A stretch of DNA of 64,000 nt from DATLMR01 sp035634255. Its GTDB lineage: Bacteria > Acidobacteriota > Blastocatellia > UBA7656. Of this stretch, positions 46,056-53,878 are shown in pieces (position 1 is the first letter of the stretch; each line of letters opens with the position of its first letter). Both the position numbers and the translations under genes were made by a program. The DNA lies in the NCBI GenBank assembly GCA_035634255.1, contig DASQDI010000164.1, positions 1 through 64,000 of the forward strand, given 5' to 3'. The notes below the pieces were generated by a model. That model ran no database searches and had not been told where the DNA came from. It was given only the letters and a program-made list of their open reading frames with translations.

Positions 46056-46061
46056 TAGAAT
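46056..46061 (+). promoter_or_regulatory. Extended -10 box before the lipoprotein-like gene
   Basis: TGGTAGAAT (46053-46061) is an extended -10 (TGN plus TAGAAT). Transcription would start near 46068, three bases before the ATG, so this mRNA too may be nearly leaderless. No -35 box is clear. Confidence 0.35.
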
Positions 46062-46070
46062 CCCTGATCA

Positions 46071-46793
46071 ATGTCAGCGCGAGGAACATCACGGCCGGCC
46101 CTTCTCGCTCTCGCCATAATATCCGCCCTCTCATTCTTTCAGGCGTGCAGGGATCGACCCTCTACCGTCGTGGACGAGCCCGAAGCTCAGGGCGAGCCCG
46201 CGCACTACTCGGCCACGGTGATCGTGACCGTCGACGAGGGAGGGCCCGTTGAGGTGAGCCGCTCGTCGGTGTTCCGCTCGGGCGAGCTCTACCGCGAGGA
46301 GTGGAGCGAGCGGGGCGAGGCGCGCGCGCTCATCTGGCGGCCCGACATGGGCAAGAGCTTCTTGCTCTCCCCGGACCGGAGGGTATACATTGAATCGGCC
46401 ATCGGCCCCGGCGAGGCTCCGGCCGGGTCGAGGAGGGGAGCCGATGGCGAAGCGCGGGAGTCGGACCCCGCGCTCGGAGCGGACGAGATCGAGCGCGCCT
46501 TCGACCGCGCGCCTTCGAGCGCAGAGACGCGCAGGTTGCCGGATGAAGTGGTAGACGGGCATGCCTGCGCAGTCTATGAAAAGCGCCGAAGTTATGAGGG
46601 AGGGCGGGCGGAAGTGACGACGGTCTTCAGGGCGCGGGACCTCGAAGGGTTGGCGCTCAAAACCATATCAGAAACAGATAGCGGCGGTCACAGGATCAGG
46701 GTTATAATCCGGCGCGGCGACGTGCGGACGACGGTGAACCCTGACGTGTTCACGGTGCCTTCGGATTTTAAGAAGGTAGATCGCCTGTTTTGA
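46071..46793 (+). CDS. Putative exported protein, possibly a lipoprotein
   Basis: A 240-residue protein. The N-terminus (PALLALAIISALSFFQAC) is a signal peptide with a Cys near the cleavage point; the preceding FQA is a poor lipobox, so lipidation is uncertain. The mature part is hydrophilic and beta-rich (SATVIVTVDEGGPVEVSRSSVFRSGELYREEW, DEVVDGHACAVYEKRR, VFTVPSDFKKVDRLF) and resembles secreted DUF4412-like outer-membrane-associated proteins only loosely. I do not recognise a family. It is divergent from the kinase gene. Confidence 0.6.
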   Translation: MSARGTSRPALLALAIISALSFFQACRDRPSTVVDEPEAQGEPAHYSATVIVTVDEGGPVEVSRSSVFRSGELYREEWSERGEARALIWRPDMGKSFLLSPDRRVYIESAIGPGEAPAGSRRGADGEARESDPALGADEIERAFDRAPSSAETRRLPDEVVDGHACAVYEKRRSYEGGRAEVTTVFRARDLEGLALKTISETDSGGHRIRVIIRRGDVRTTVNPDVFTVPSDFKKVDRLF

Positions 46794-46864
46794 AATAATA
46801 AACAGTCCGCGGCCGGCAAGTGCCCCAGCGTTGTGTCAAAGCTAATTCAAGTTACGAAGGCCCG

Positions 46865-46893
46865 GTGCTCAGGGCCATAGTATCGGTGAGCAC
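46865..46893. repeat. GTGCTCA / TGAGCAC inverted repeat before the response regulator gene
   Basis: A perfect 7-bp inverted repeat with a 15-base loop, 38 bases upstream of the ATG of the response regulator gene. It could be an operator or a leader hairpin. Confidence 0.3.
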
Positions 46894-46931
46894 TGTATCC
46901 GCAGTAAGTCTTGGGCAGGAGACTCGGATTA

Positions 46932-47705
46932 ATGGACGACAACATAACTCACATACTTCTGGTGGAAGATGATGAAGACACGCGATTCGTTTACTGCGTG
47001 CTCTTGCAGATGGAAGGTTACGTGGTCACGCACGTCGGGAACATAACCGACGCGCTGGCGCGGGCCCTGTCGACAAACTACGATTTGATAATAATGGATA
47101 TAAGACTGCCGGATGGCGACGGCATCGAGCTGTGCGAGCGCATACGCTCGTTCAACAAGGTGACGCCGATCATGTTCGTCTCCGCCGCCGCCTTCGAGAA
47201 AGATATAGAGCGCGGGATGAAGGTCGGCGCGCAGGCTTACATGACGAAGCCCGCCGACGCCGACCAGTTGCTTAAAAATATCGCGTACCTGCTCGGGAAC
47301 AAGGGGGCCTGCGCGGAAGACCGCAAGCCCGCCCTGCTCACGGGGCTGGTGGCCGAAGCGCCCGTGGCCGTGGCCCTGATCGACGGCAGCAAGCGGTACA
47401 AGGCCGTGAGCCCCGCCTACGCCGAGGCGGGCGGCTATGATGCCGGGGAGCTGGTCGGAAAGTCCGTGACCGACATCTTCCCCGACGTTTCAGGGGAAGC
47501 CGGGCAGAAGATCGACGAGGTCCTGCGCTCCGGCCACCCCCACTTCATCTCCCGTTACCCCTACCTTTCTCCCCAACAGCCGGAGAAGGGGTTGACCTAC
47601 TGGGACGCCGCCGTCTGGCCCGTCGAAAGCAGCGACTCGGAGACGGCCGTCCTCATCGTCGTTCGCCAGAAGGAACAGAGCGGAGACATCAGCGCCGTGA
47701 ATTGA
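46932..47705 (+). CDS. Response regulator with PAS-like C-terminal domain
   Basis: A 257-residue two-domain protein. The receiver (residues 5-120) has the acidic pair (LVEDDEDTR), phosphoacceptor Asp in IIMDIRLPDGDG (about 56), Ser in FVSAAA and Lys in MTKPADADQ. The rest (about 140-255) looks like a PAS sensor domain (APVAVALIDGSKRYKAVSPAYAEAGGYDAGELVGKSVTDIFPD). No DNA-binding or enzymatic output is present. AGGAG lies 10 bases before the ATG. Perhaps a link in a phosphorelay; its kinase is not adjacent. Confidence 0.85.
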   Translation: MDDNITHILLVEDDEDTRFVYCVLLQMEGYVVTHVGNITDALARALSTNYDLIIMDIRLPDGDGIELCERIRSFNKVTPIMFVSAAAFEKDIERGMKVGAQAYMTKPADADQLLKNIAYLLGNKGACAEDRKPALLTGLVAEAPVAVALIDGSKRYKAVSPAYAEAGGYDAGELVGKSVTDIFPDVSGEAGQKIDEVLRSGHPHFISRYPYLSPQQPEKGLTYWDAAVWPVESSDSETAVLIVVRQKEQSGDISAVN

Positions 47706-47739
47706 TGCCGACGACCTCTCGAACTTCCCCTGTGTCTCT

Positions 47740-48528
47740 TCACTGCCGGGGAGCCCGGTTTTCGCTGCGCTGCGCGTCAAGGCTTCCGTTATGTATGACG
47801 ACCCATGCGCCTACGGGCACAGTCTCGTGAAACTCCTTCGCGGCGAACATCGGTATGCGAACGCACCCGTGGCTGGCCGGCTGCGACGGTACGGAAGAGT
47901 ACCCGTGGATCGCCACGCCTCCCAGAAAATAGACCGGGTAGTAGATCAGCCCGAGGGGTGACTTCCGCCAGCCCTCGATCTTTCTGCTCACCTTGAATCT
48001 GCCCGCGGGAGTGATCGCCTGCCGCGTCCACCCTTCCGAGGTGAACTCTTTCCCGTTGCCCGTGGAGACGGGCAGGGTCTTCGAGACGCGCCCCGACTCA
48101 TCAACCATGAAGAGCACCTGCCGGCTCAGGTCTATCTCGATCTGCGCCCGGCCGCCCTCCCGCGCCTCCGGCCTCGCGGCATTGCTCAGGGCCATAAGCT
48201 CCCCTCTGCTCGGCCGCCCCGTGACTTTACGGGACTCGACTTTCTGAAAAGCGATCAGAGCGTGGCGTGAGCCCTCATCCCATTTCCCATCTACGGGGCC
48301 GGTCCAGTACCCCAGGTCGGAGAGCGCCTGCTCGATCTCCATTATCGTCGAAGAAGTGATCGCGGCCTTCTTCACCTGCGCGGCGGCTCGCCCGTGCTTT
48401 TGCAGGCGTTTCGCCGCGGACTTCTGCGCGGCGAAAGCCCCCGACGCCATGACCGCGATGATGAGGGCGGACAGGCCCGCGCGCGCCGCGCGCCTTCTGA
48501 GCGTGGTGATAGTTGCCGATGGCTTCAT
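47740..48528 (-). CDS. L,D-transpeptidase with peptidoglycan-binding domain
   Basis: A 262-residue exported cell-wall enzyme. A signal-peptide-like N-terminus (RAGLSALIIAVMASGAFAAQ) is followed by a peptidoglycan-binding-1-like helix bundle (IMEIEQALSDLGYWTGPVDGKWDEGSRHALIAFQKVE) and the YkuD catalytic domain with HGYSSVPSQPASHGCVRIP, holding the catalytic Cys (about 220). The family makes 3-3 cross-links or attaches lipoproteins to peptidoglycan. The start is the ATG at 48528; an upstream TTG is less likely. Confidence 0.88.
   Translation of the reverse strand: MKPSATITTLRRRAARAGLSALIIAVMASGAFAAQKSAAKRLQKHGRAAAQVKKAAITSSTIMEIEQALSDLGYWTGPVDGKWDEGSRHALIAFQKVESRKVTGRPSRGELMALSNAARPEAREGGRAQIEIDLSRQVLFMVDESGRVSKTLPVSTGNGKEFTSEGWTRQAITPAGRFKVSRKIEGWRKSPLGLIYYPVYFLGGVAIHGYSSVPSQPASHGCVRIPMFAAKEFHETVPVGAWVVIHNGSLDAQRSENRAPRQ
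47746..47762 (+). terminator. Short hairpin with T-run
   Basis: CCGGG-GAG-CCCGG followed by TTTT lies 40 bases after the response regulator stop and overlaps the end of the convergent L,D-transpeptidase gene. The stem is only 5 bp, so this is a weak intrinsic terminator candidate. Confidence 0.35.
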
Positions 48529-48704
48529 AACGAAACGCAATTATGCAACCGCGAGGCCAGTGCGAGAGGGCTTTATGACGAGGATAAGGGCGCGAGCGGG
48601 TCACAAAATCGTACGATTTTGCTGGCAAAAGGAGTGAAATCGTTCAGGCGAGCGCAGGCGGGAAGGGAAGCATTCTGCCCCCGCCTGCGCGTACTAACCC
48701 CTGC

Positions 48705-50357
48705 TCATTGTCTTTCGGAGCGGGCGCGTCGCGCGTTCTCCGCGAGGGTGCGCGCCCCGTCGAGAGACCTGACCGCCGCGCGGAGCTGCTCGTCTTCGTA
48801 GAGGTAAGACTGGTCGCCGGCCTCCGTGCCGTAGGCCGCCGTCATTATCTCCCGGCGAATCTGCGCGCGGATGTAATCTAGGTTCTGATTGAAGAGTTCT
48901 TCCGAGACCGCGAACTGGGGCTTGCCGCCGATGTGCTGCTGGAAGGCCGCGATCACTTTATCGTTGACCGCGTAGCGGTCTATGTCGTCCTGCGAGAGCT
49001 TCGGCTTGTACTGCGTCTCGGAGATGCGGTATTCGCGCAGGCCCGTGACCTGCCCCGCGACCAGCTGGCGGACGAAATCGAATACGCCGAAGAACAGCTG
49101 GTTGCGCACCGGGCTGGCGTCGGGCGATTTGACCTCAACGTCGGGGGTGATGCCCCCGCCGCCGAAGACCTCGCGCCCGGTGTCCGTGAACAGCGCGTTG
49201 CCGCGCGGCGCGCCCGTCACCCCGAGCCTGTCTTCATTGCGGTTGAGGTAGTAATCGTAAAAGCTGACGTTCGAGTAGTCGCGCTGGATGGACCGGCCGG
49301 TCGGCGTGTAATACTTCGCTATCGTGAGCGTGAGGCCGGTCCCGCCCCACAGCCTGTTGACGCTCTGCACCAGCCCTTTGCCGAAGCTGTTCTCCCCGAC
49401 TATCAGAGCGCGGTCGTGGTCCTGAAGCGCGCCCGCGACCACTTCCGACGCGGAGGCCGTGTTGCGGTTTATCATCAGGACGAGGGGCATCAGCTCCGGC
49501 GTGTTGTTCTCCGGCACCTCATGGACGCGGCTCTGGAACCGCTCCTCGCGCCCGCGGACTTCCAGAATCTTCTGGCCGCCGAGCAGGAATTTCTTGGAGA
49601 CCTCGATGGCCTGATCGAGCAGCCCGCCCGGATTGCCGCGCAGGTCGAGGATGAGCTGGCGCATGCCGTCCTGCTTGAGCTTCGCGATGGCCGCCGTGAG
49701 CTCTTCGTCGGTCTTGCTCGAAAACCCCCCGGTGAGGGCGATGTAGCCCGTCCCCTGATCCATCATGAAGGCGTTGCGGACGGAAGGGAGTTTCACTTCG
49801 TCGCGCTTTATCCGCAGGGTGATGGGCGCGGGGGAGCCGGGGCGCTCGACGGTGATCTCCACCTGCTCGCCTTTCTCCCCGCGGACGCTGTGCATGACCT
49901 GATCGCTGGTCCACTCTTCGGCGTTCTGCCCGTCGATGGCTATGATCGCGTCCCCGTAGCGGACGCCCGCGCGGTAGGCCGGCGCGCCCGGAATCACCGA
50001 GGTTATATAAACGCGGTCGGAGCGCTTGGCGATGGTCACGCCCACGCCGTAGATGCGGCTCTTCTGCTCGGTCTGAAGGTCATCGAATTCCGACTTCGTG
50101 AAGAAAGCCGAATGGGGGTCGAGCTGCTTGAGCATCCCCTGGATGGCCGCCTTGCCGAGTAATTCCAGGTCGGACGAGCCCGCATAGCTCTCTTCCACCG
50201 TGACCAGGGCTTCTTCGAACCCCCGGATGAGGCTGTCCTGAGCCCCCGATTCGGTCGAGGCCGCGCGTATGGTGCGAGTGGACTCGAAATAGCCGCCCGC
50301 CACGGAGGCTGCCGCGACAATCACAATCGCAACCAGCAGCAGCAGCTTTCTATTCAT
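48705..50357 (-). CDS. CtpA-type S41 C-terminal processing peptidase
   Basis: A 550-residue membrane-anchored or exported protease. A signal/anchor (KLLLLVAIVIVAAASVAGGYF) precedes an N-terminal helical domain, a PDZ domain (VTIAKRSDRVYITSVIPGAPAYRAGVRYGD) and the S41 core with LDLRGNPGGLLDQAIEV. The Ser-Lys dyad is intact: Ser in TASASEV (about 299) and Lys in FGKGLVQ (about 325). A C-terminal helical extension of about 130 residues follows. The family trims periplasmic proteins and cell-wall enzymes. AAGGAG is 8 bases before the ATG at 50357. Confidence 0.9.
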   Translation of the reverse strand: MNRKLLLLVAIVIVAAASVAGGYFESTRTIRAASTESGAQDSLIRGFEEALVTVEESYAGSSDLELLGKAAIQGMLKQLDPHSAFFTKSEFDDLQTEQKSRIYGVGVTIAKRSDRVYITSVIPGAPAYRAGVRYGDAIIAIDGQNAEEWTSDQVMHSVRGEKGEQVEITVERPGSPAPITLRIKRDEVKLPSVRNAFMMDQGTGYIALTGGFSSKTDEELTAAIAKLKQDGMRQLILDLRGNPGGLLDQAIEVSKKFLLGGQKILEVRGREERFQSRVHEVPENNTPELMPLVLMINRNTASASEVVAGALQDHDRALIVGENSFGKGLVQSVNRLWGGTGLTLTIAKYYTPTGRSIQRDYSNVSFYDYYLNRNEDRLGVTGAPRGNALFTDTGREVFGGGGITPDVEVKSPDASPVRNQLFFGVFDFVRQLVAGQVTGLREYRISETQYKPKLSQDDIDRYAVNDKVIAAFQQHIGGKPQFAVSEELFNQNLDYIRAQIRREIMTAAYGTEAGDQSYLYEDEQLRAAVRSLDGARTLAENARRARSERQ

Positions 50358-50390
50358 CGCTAAAACTCCTTGGCAGTAAGAATAATACAA

Positions 50391-50433
50391 AAAGGTGCCG
50401 GGGGCCAGTGGTCAATGGTCAGTGATGAGTGTC
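50391..50433. repeat. GGGGCCAGTGGTCAATGGTCAGTGATGAG-type repeat
   Basis: The gap between the cupredoxin gene and the CtpA gene carries GGGGGCCAGTGGTCAATGG then TCAGTGATGAG, clearly related to the repeat at 43313-43403 (shared CCAGTGGTCA and GGTCAGTGAT words). It is probably another copy of the same dispersed element. Confidence 0.5.
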
Positions 50434-50811
50434 TCACTTCACGATGAGCTTGCCGCGGTACATGTTCATGCCGCAGGTGAACTCGTACTCGCCCGGCTCG
50501 TCGGGGGTCACTTCGAGGGTGACGCTTTTGTTCTCCGGCAGGTGCGCGCGCTTCCCGAAATCCGGGATGACGACTTCTTCTCCGCACAGGGAGGCTTCGC
50601 GGCGCGTGAAGTTCAGCCGCAGTCGCTCGCCCGCCCTCGCGACGATGGTCGAGGGCTGGTACCCGCCCTTGACCGTCACGTCTATCTCCTGCACCCCGCC
50701 CGCGCTCGTCCGCGCCGAGACCGACTCGCCCCTCCACGCCCAGAAGTACCAGATTACCCATGCGATGGCGGCTAATCCCGAGACGTTAACTATGATCTCT
50801 GTTGCGTTCAT
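50434..50811 (-). CDS. Membrane-anchored cupredoxin-like protein
   Basis: A 125-residue protein with one N-terminal hydrophobic helix (EIIVNVSGLAAIAWVIWYFWAW) and a cupredoxin domain (VKGGYQPSTIVARAGERLRLNFTR, EPGEYEFTCGMNMYRGKLIVK). The C-terminal Cys, Met pair (CGMNM) is the likely Cu site; a usual His ligand is not obvious, so the site may be atypical, and an extra Cys (SLCGEE) may take part. It begins 3 bases after the copA stop, so it is translated from the copA transcript and may pass copper to or from the pump. Confidence 0.8.
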   Translation of the reverse strand: MNATEIIVNVSGLAAIAWVIWYFWAWRGESVSARTSAGGVQEIDVTVKGGYQPSTIVARAGERLRLNFTRREASLCGEEVVIPDFGKRAHLPENKSVTLEVTPDEPGEYEFTCGMNMYRGKLIVK

Positions 50812-50814
50812 GAT

Positions 50815-53175
50815 TTAACCTCTTTCCTTTTCCCGCTCCGGCCGCGGCTCGAAGAAGCGCAGGCGGTTGGCGTTCGTTACGACCGTGATGCTCGAAGCCG
50901 CCATCGCCGCGCCCGCGATTATCGGCGACAGCAGCGTGCCGAAGAACGGGTAGAGCAGGCCCGCCGCGATTGGGATGCCGAGCACGTTGTAGATGAATGC
51001 CCCGAACAGGTTCTGCCTGATGTTGCGCATCGTGGCGCGCGACACCTCGATGGCCGTGACGACCCCGCGGAGGCTCCCGCCGACGAGAGTCACGTCGGCC
51101 GCCTCTATGGCTATGTCGGTGCCGGTCCCTATGGCGAAGCCGACATCGGCCTGCGCGAGCGCCGGGGCGTCGTTGATCCCATCGCCTACCATGCCGACGA
51201 GCCGCCCGCCCCGCCCGCGGCCTTCCGCCTGAAGCCTTTCGATCTCGCGGGCCTTCTCTTCCGGCAGGACCTCCGCGAGCACTCTGCGGATGCCCAGCTG
51301 CCGGGCGATTGCGTTAGCGGTGCGCCCGTTGTCCCCGGTCATCATCACCACTTCGATGCCCTGCCTCTCGAAGGCCCGCACGGCCCATGCCGAGTCCTGC
51401 TTGATCGTGTCGGCGACCGCGATGATGCCCGCGGGCTCGCGGTCCACCGCGACGAACATCGGCGTCTTCCCTTCGTCCGAGAGGCGCTCGGCTACGGCTT
51501 CGAACTCAGACATCGACACCCCTTCGCGCGCCATCAGCTTCCGGTTGCCGACCAGCACGCGGCGGCCTTCAACGACCGCTTCCACGCCATGCCCCGGAAT
51601 CGCGTTGAACGATTCGGGCTCGCGCGGGTCGATCCCCCCGGCGCGCGCGCCCTCGACAATCGCTTCGGCCAGAGGGTGCTCGCTCTGCCGGTCGGCCGAG
51701 GCGGCCAGCGCCAGCAGCTCACGCTCGGAGAAGTTTTTGAACGGCAGCGCGTCCGTCAACTCCGGCCTGCCTTTGGTGAGCGTGCCGGTCTTATCGAGGA
51801 CCACGGCGGTGAGCCGGGAAGCTGTCTCTAACGCCTCGCCGTTGCGGATCAGCACGCCGTGCTCGGCGGCCTTGCCGACCCCGACCATCAGGCCGAGCGG
51901 CGTGGCCATCCCGAGCGCGCAGGGGCAGGCGATGATCAGTACCGTCATCATCGTGACCACCGCGTAATTCAACGAAGGCTCCGGCCCGAGGTTGAACCAC
52001 GCGAGGAAAGTCACGATTGATATGATCATCACCGTCGGCACGAAGTAGGAAGAGATCACATCGACCTGGCGCGCGATGGGCGGCTTCGAGTTCTGCGCCC
52101 GCCGCACCATCTCGACGATGTGAGCGAGGGCCGTGTCGCTCCCGACCTTCGTGGCACGGAAGGTGAAGGCCCCCGTCTTATTCACGCTTGAGCCGATGAC
52201 CGGGTCCCCGGCCCTCTTATCGACCGGGACGGACTCGCCCGTGACGACCGACTCGTCAATCGCGGACTCCCCTTTGAGGATCACCCCGTCGACCGGGACC
52301 TTTTCGCCGGGCCGGACCAGCACCGTGTCCCCGACGACCACCTCTTCGATGGGCAGGTCGATCTCCCGCCCCCCGCGAATCACCCTCGCCGTCTTCGCCT
52401 GCAACTCCAGCAGCTTTTTGATGGCGGCGCTTGACCTGCTCCTGGCGCGAATCTCAAGCGCCTGCCCGAGCACGACCAGAGCGATCACGATCACCGCCGC
52501 GTCGAAGTACATCCCGCGGGTCCCTTCGGGAAAGAGCCGGGGCGCTACCGCCACGGCGGTCGAGTAGACCCATGCCGCCCCCGTGCCCAGAGCGATCAGG
52601 GTGTCCATGTTCGCGTTGTGATTCCTAAAGTTATTCCAGGCGGCGGCGAAGAACTGCCCGCCCGACCACGCGAGCACCGGGAAAGTGATGATGGCTCCGA
52701 CGATGCCGATTGCCCGGTGATACTCCATCGTCGCGTGGTGCCACGAAGGGATTATGTCGATCAGCATCATCACCAGCACAGGAACGGCCACCCCCGCGGC
52801 GAACCAGAATTTTCGCATCATCGTGCGATAGCTCTGCTCCTGCGCATCTTCCGCCGCCTCTTCCACGTCCGGGCCGTGGGGCGGGGCTTCGCTCATGTGG
52901 TGCGCGTGCGCGTGCGCGCCCTGCGTCAATTCGCCCGCGCCGCAGCACTCGGCCTGGGCCGCGGGCGCGCGCTTTAACCCGGAAAGCTGCACCATCGCGG
53001 GCTGCCCGCCCCCGGCCGCGGGGCCTTCCGCGTCGAACTTCTTCTTGCAGAATGGCGAGCAGAAGTAGTAACGCTTGCCGTCGCGCTCGCTCGTGCCGGC
53101 TGCCGTCTCGGGATCGACCGTCATCCCGCATATGGGATCGATTGCCTGAGTCTCTTTACTTTGTGTGGTTAACAT
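50815..53175 (-). CDS. copA: Copper-type P1B ATPase with N-terminal YHS domain
   Basis: A 786-residue heavy-metal-translocating ATPase. Instead of the common CxxC HMA domain the N-terminus has a YHS domain (DPICGMTVDPETAAG, YYFCSPFCKKKF), then a His-rich stretch (HAHAHHMSE). Core motifs are CPC in TM6 (IACPCALG, about 412), phosphorylated Asp in DKTGTLTKG (about 460), HP (SEHPLAEA) and GDGIND (about 664). Late-helix YN and MxxSS residues (FIYNVLG, MAASSITVV) indicate Cu(I) export. ATG at 53175. It sits 25 bases after merR in the same transcript. The YHS form is typical of archaeal and non-enteric CopB/CopA-like pumps. Confidence 0.92.
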   Translation of the reverse strand: MLTTQSKETQAIDPICGMTVDPETAAGTSERDGKRYYFCSPFCKKKFDAEGPAAGGGQPAMVQLSGLKRAPAAQAECCGAGELTQGAHAHAHHMSEAPPHGPDVEEAAEDAQEQSYRTMMRKFWFAAGVAVPVLVMMLIDIIPSWHHATMEYHRAIGIVGAIITFPVLAWSGGQFFAAAWNNFRNHNANMDTLIALGTGAAWVYSTAVAVAPRLFPEGTRGMYFDAAVIVIALVVLGQALEIRARSRSSAAIKKLLELQAKTARVIRGGREIDLPIEEVVVGDTVLVRPGEKVPVDGVILKGESAIDESVVTGESVPVDKRAGDPVIGSSVNKTGAFTFRATKVGSDTALAHIVEMVRRAQNSKPPIARQVDVISSYFVPTVMIISIVTFLAWFNLGPEPSLNYAVVTMMTVLIIACPCALGMATPLGLMVGVGKAAEHGVLIRNGEALETASRLTAVVLDKTGTLTKGRPELTDALPFKNFSERELLALAASADRQSEHPLAEAIVEGARAGGIDPREPESFNAIPGHGVEAVVEGRRVLVGNRKLMAREGVSMSEFEAVAERLSDEGKTPMFVAVDREPAGIIAVADTIKQDSAWAVRAFERQGIEVVMMTGDNGRTANAIARQLGIRRVLAEVLPEEKAREIERLQAEGRGRGGRLVGMVGDGINDAPALAQADVGFAIGTGTDIAIEAADVTLVGGSLRGVVTAIEVSRATMRNIRQNLFGAFIYNVLGIPIAAGLLYPFFGTLLSPIIAGAAMAASSITVVTNANRLRFFEPRPEREKERG

Positions 53176-53200
53176 CTTCAATCCCTTTCGCCTAAAGCCT

Positions 53201-53707
53201 TCAGCCTCTCCCGCGCTTTCTCTCGACGGGGCGAGGCTTCTTTATGGGGTGCCCGATCTCGGACCCTTCGATCAGCCCGCAGATGTGCCCCGGCGCGCGG
53301 CCCTGCTCGTCCCACTCCTCAAGCGTTCGGGCAAGCTCCTTGCGGTAACGGGCCATTTCGCGCATCCGCTCGTCCAGTTCCGCCAGGCGGCGGCGCACGA
53401 TCTCGCGCACCTCGTCACACGGGCTGTGCCCCGCGCGTGCGTCGATGATGATTCTCTTAATCTCGTCCAGAGAGAATCCGAGCACCTGTGCCCGCTTGAT
53501 GAAAGCGAGTCGGTCGAGCACCGCCTCGCCGTAGACCCGGTAACCGCTCTCCGTGCGCGAAGGCCGGTCGAGCAGGCCGTTCCTCTCATAAAATCTCAAC
53601 GCCTCGACGCCGATGCCGGAGAGCCGGGCCACGTCGCCGATCTTCAGCCTGCCCCGCCGCCCCGGCTCTTCGGTAACCTCATCGCTCCCGATCGCCCTTC
53701 CTCCCAT
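53201..53707 (-). CDS. MerR family metal-sensing regulator
   Basis: A 168-residue regulator. The N-terminus has the winged helix (LKIGDVARLSGIGVEALRFYERNGLLDRPSRTESGYRVYGEAVLDRLAFIKRAQVLGFSLDEI), then a long dimerisation helix. Two cysteines are placed for metal sensing: HSPCDEV, like the dimer-interface Cys of MerR/ZntR, and GHICGLIE near the C-terminus. A third Cys found in MerR is absent. The ATG at 53707 is supported because a promoter overlaps the only earlier start (53773). It heads the regulator-pump-cupredoxin operon. The actual metal (Cu, Zn, Cd or Pb) is uncertain. Confidence 0.88.
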   Translation of the reverse strand: MGGRAIGSDEVTEEPGRRGRLKIGDVARLSGIGVEALRFYERNGLLDRPSRTESGYRVYGEAVLDRLAFIKRAQVLGFSLDEIKRIIIDARAGHSPCDEVREIVRRRLAELDERMREMARYRKELARTLEEWDEQGRAPGHICGLIEGSEIGHPIKKPRPVERKRGRG

Positions 53708-53741
53708 CGATCTCACCCCTTTCCCTGAAACTGACACCCTT

Positions 53742-53773
53742 ATTATAAACCCTGTAGCCGAATACAGAGTCAA
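53742..53773 (-). promoter_or_regulatory. MerR-type promoter and operator of the metal operon
   Basis: On the minus strand TTGACT (53768-53773) and TATAAT (53742-53747) are separated by 20 bases, the overlong spacing typical of MerR-controlled promoters. Inside and flanking the spacer is an imperfect dyad ACTCTGTA-N6-TACAGGGT (53749-53770, 7 of 8 matching), reminiscent of ZntR and PbrR/CadR operators. Transcription would start near 53735. Confidence 0.75.
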
Positions 53774-53878
53774 GAGGGAATCTTTGCGGCTATTCCGCCG
53801 AGATCAATCGGAGAAGCAGCCCTCAGGGTATATAATCAATGTCTTCAAGCTCAATCCATCGGAGAGAGGTATAAACGC

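Noticed and set aside
53708..53773. Longer MerR form starting at 53773
   Set aside because: The start codon would fall within the -35 box, and the extra 22 residues have no MerR character.
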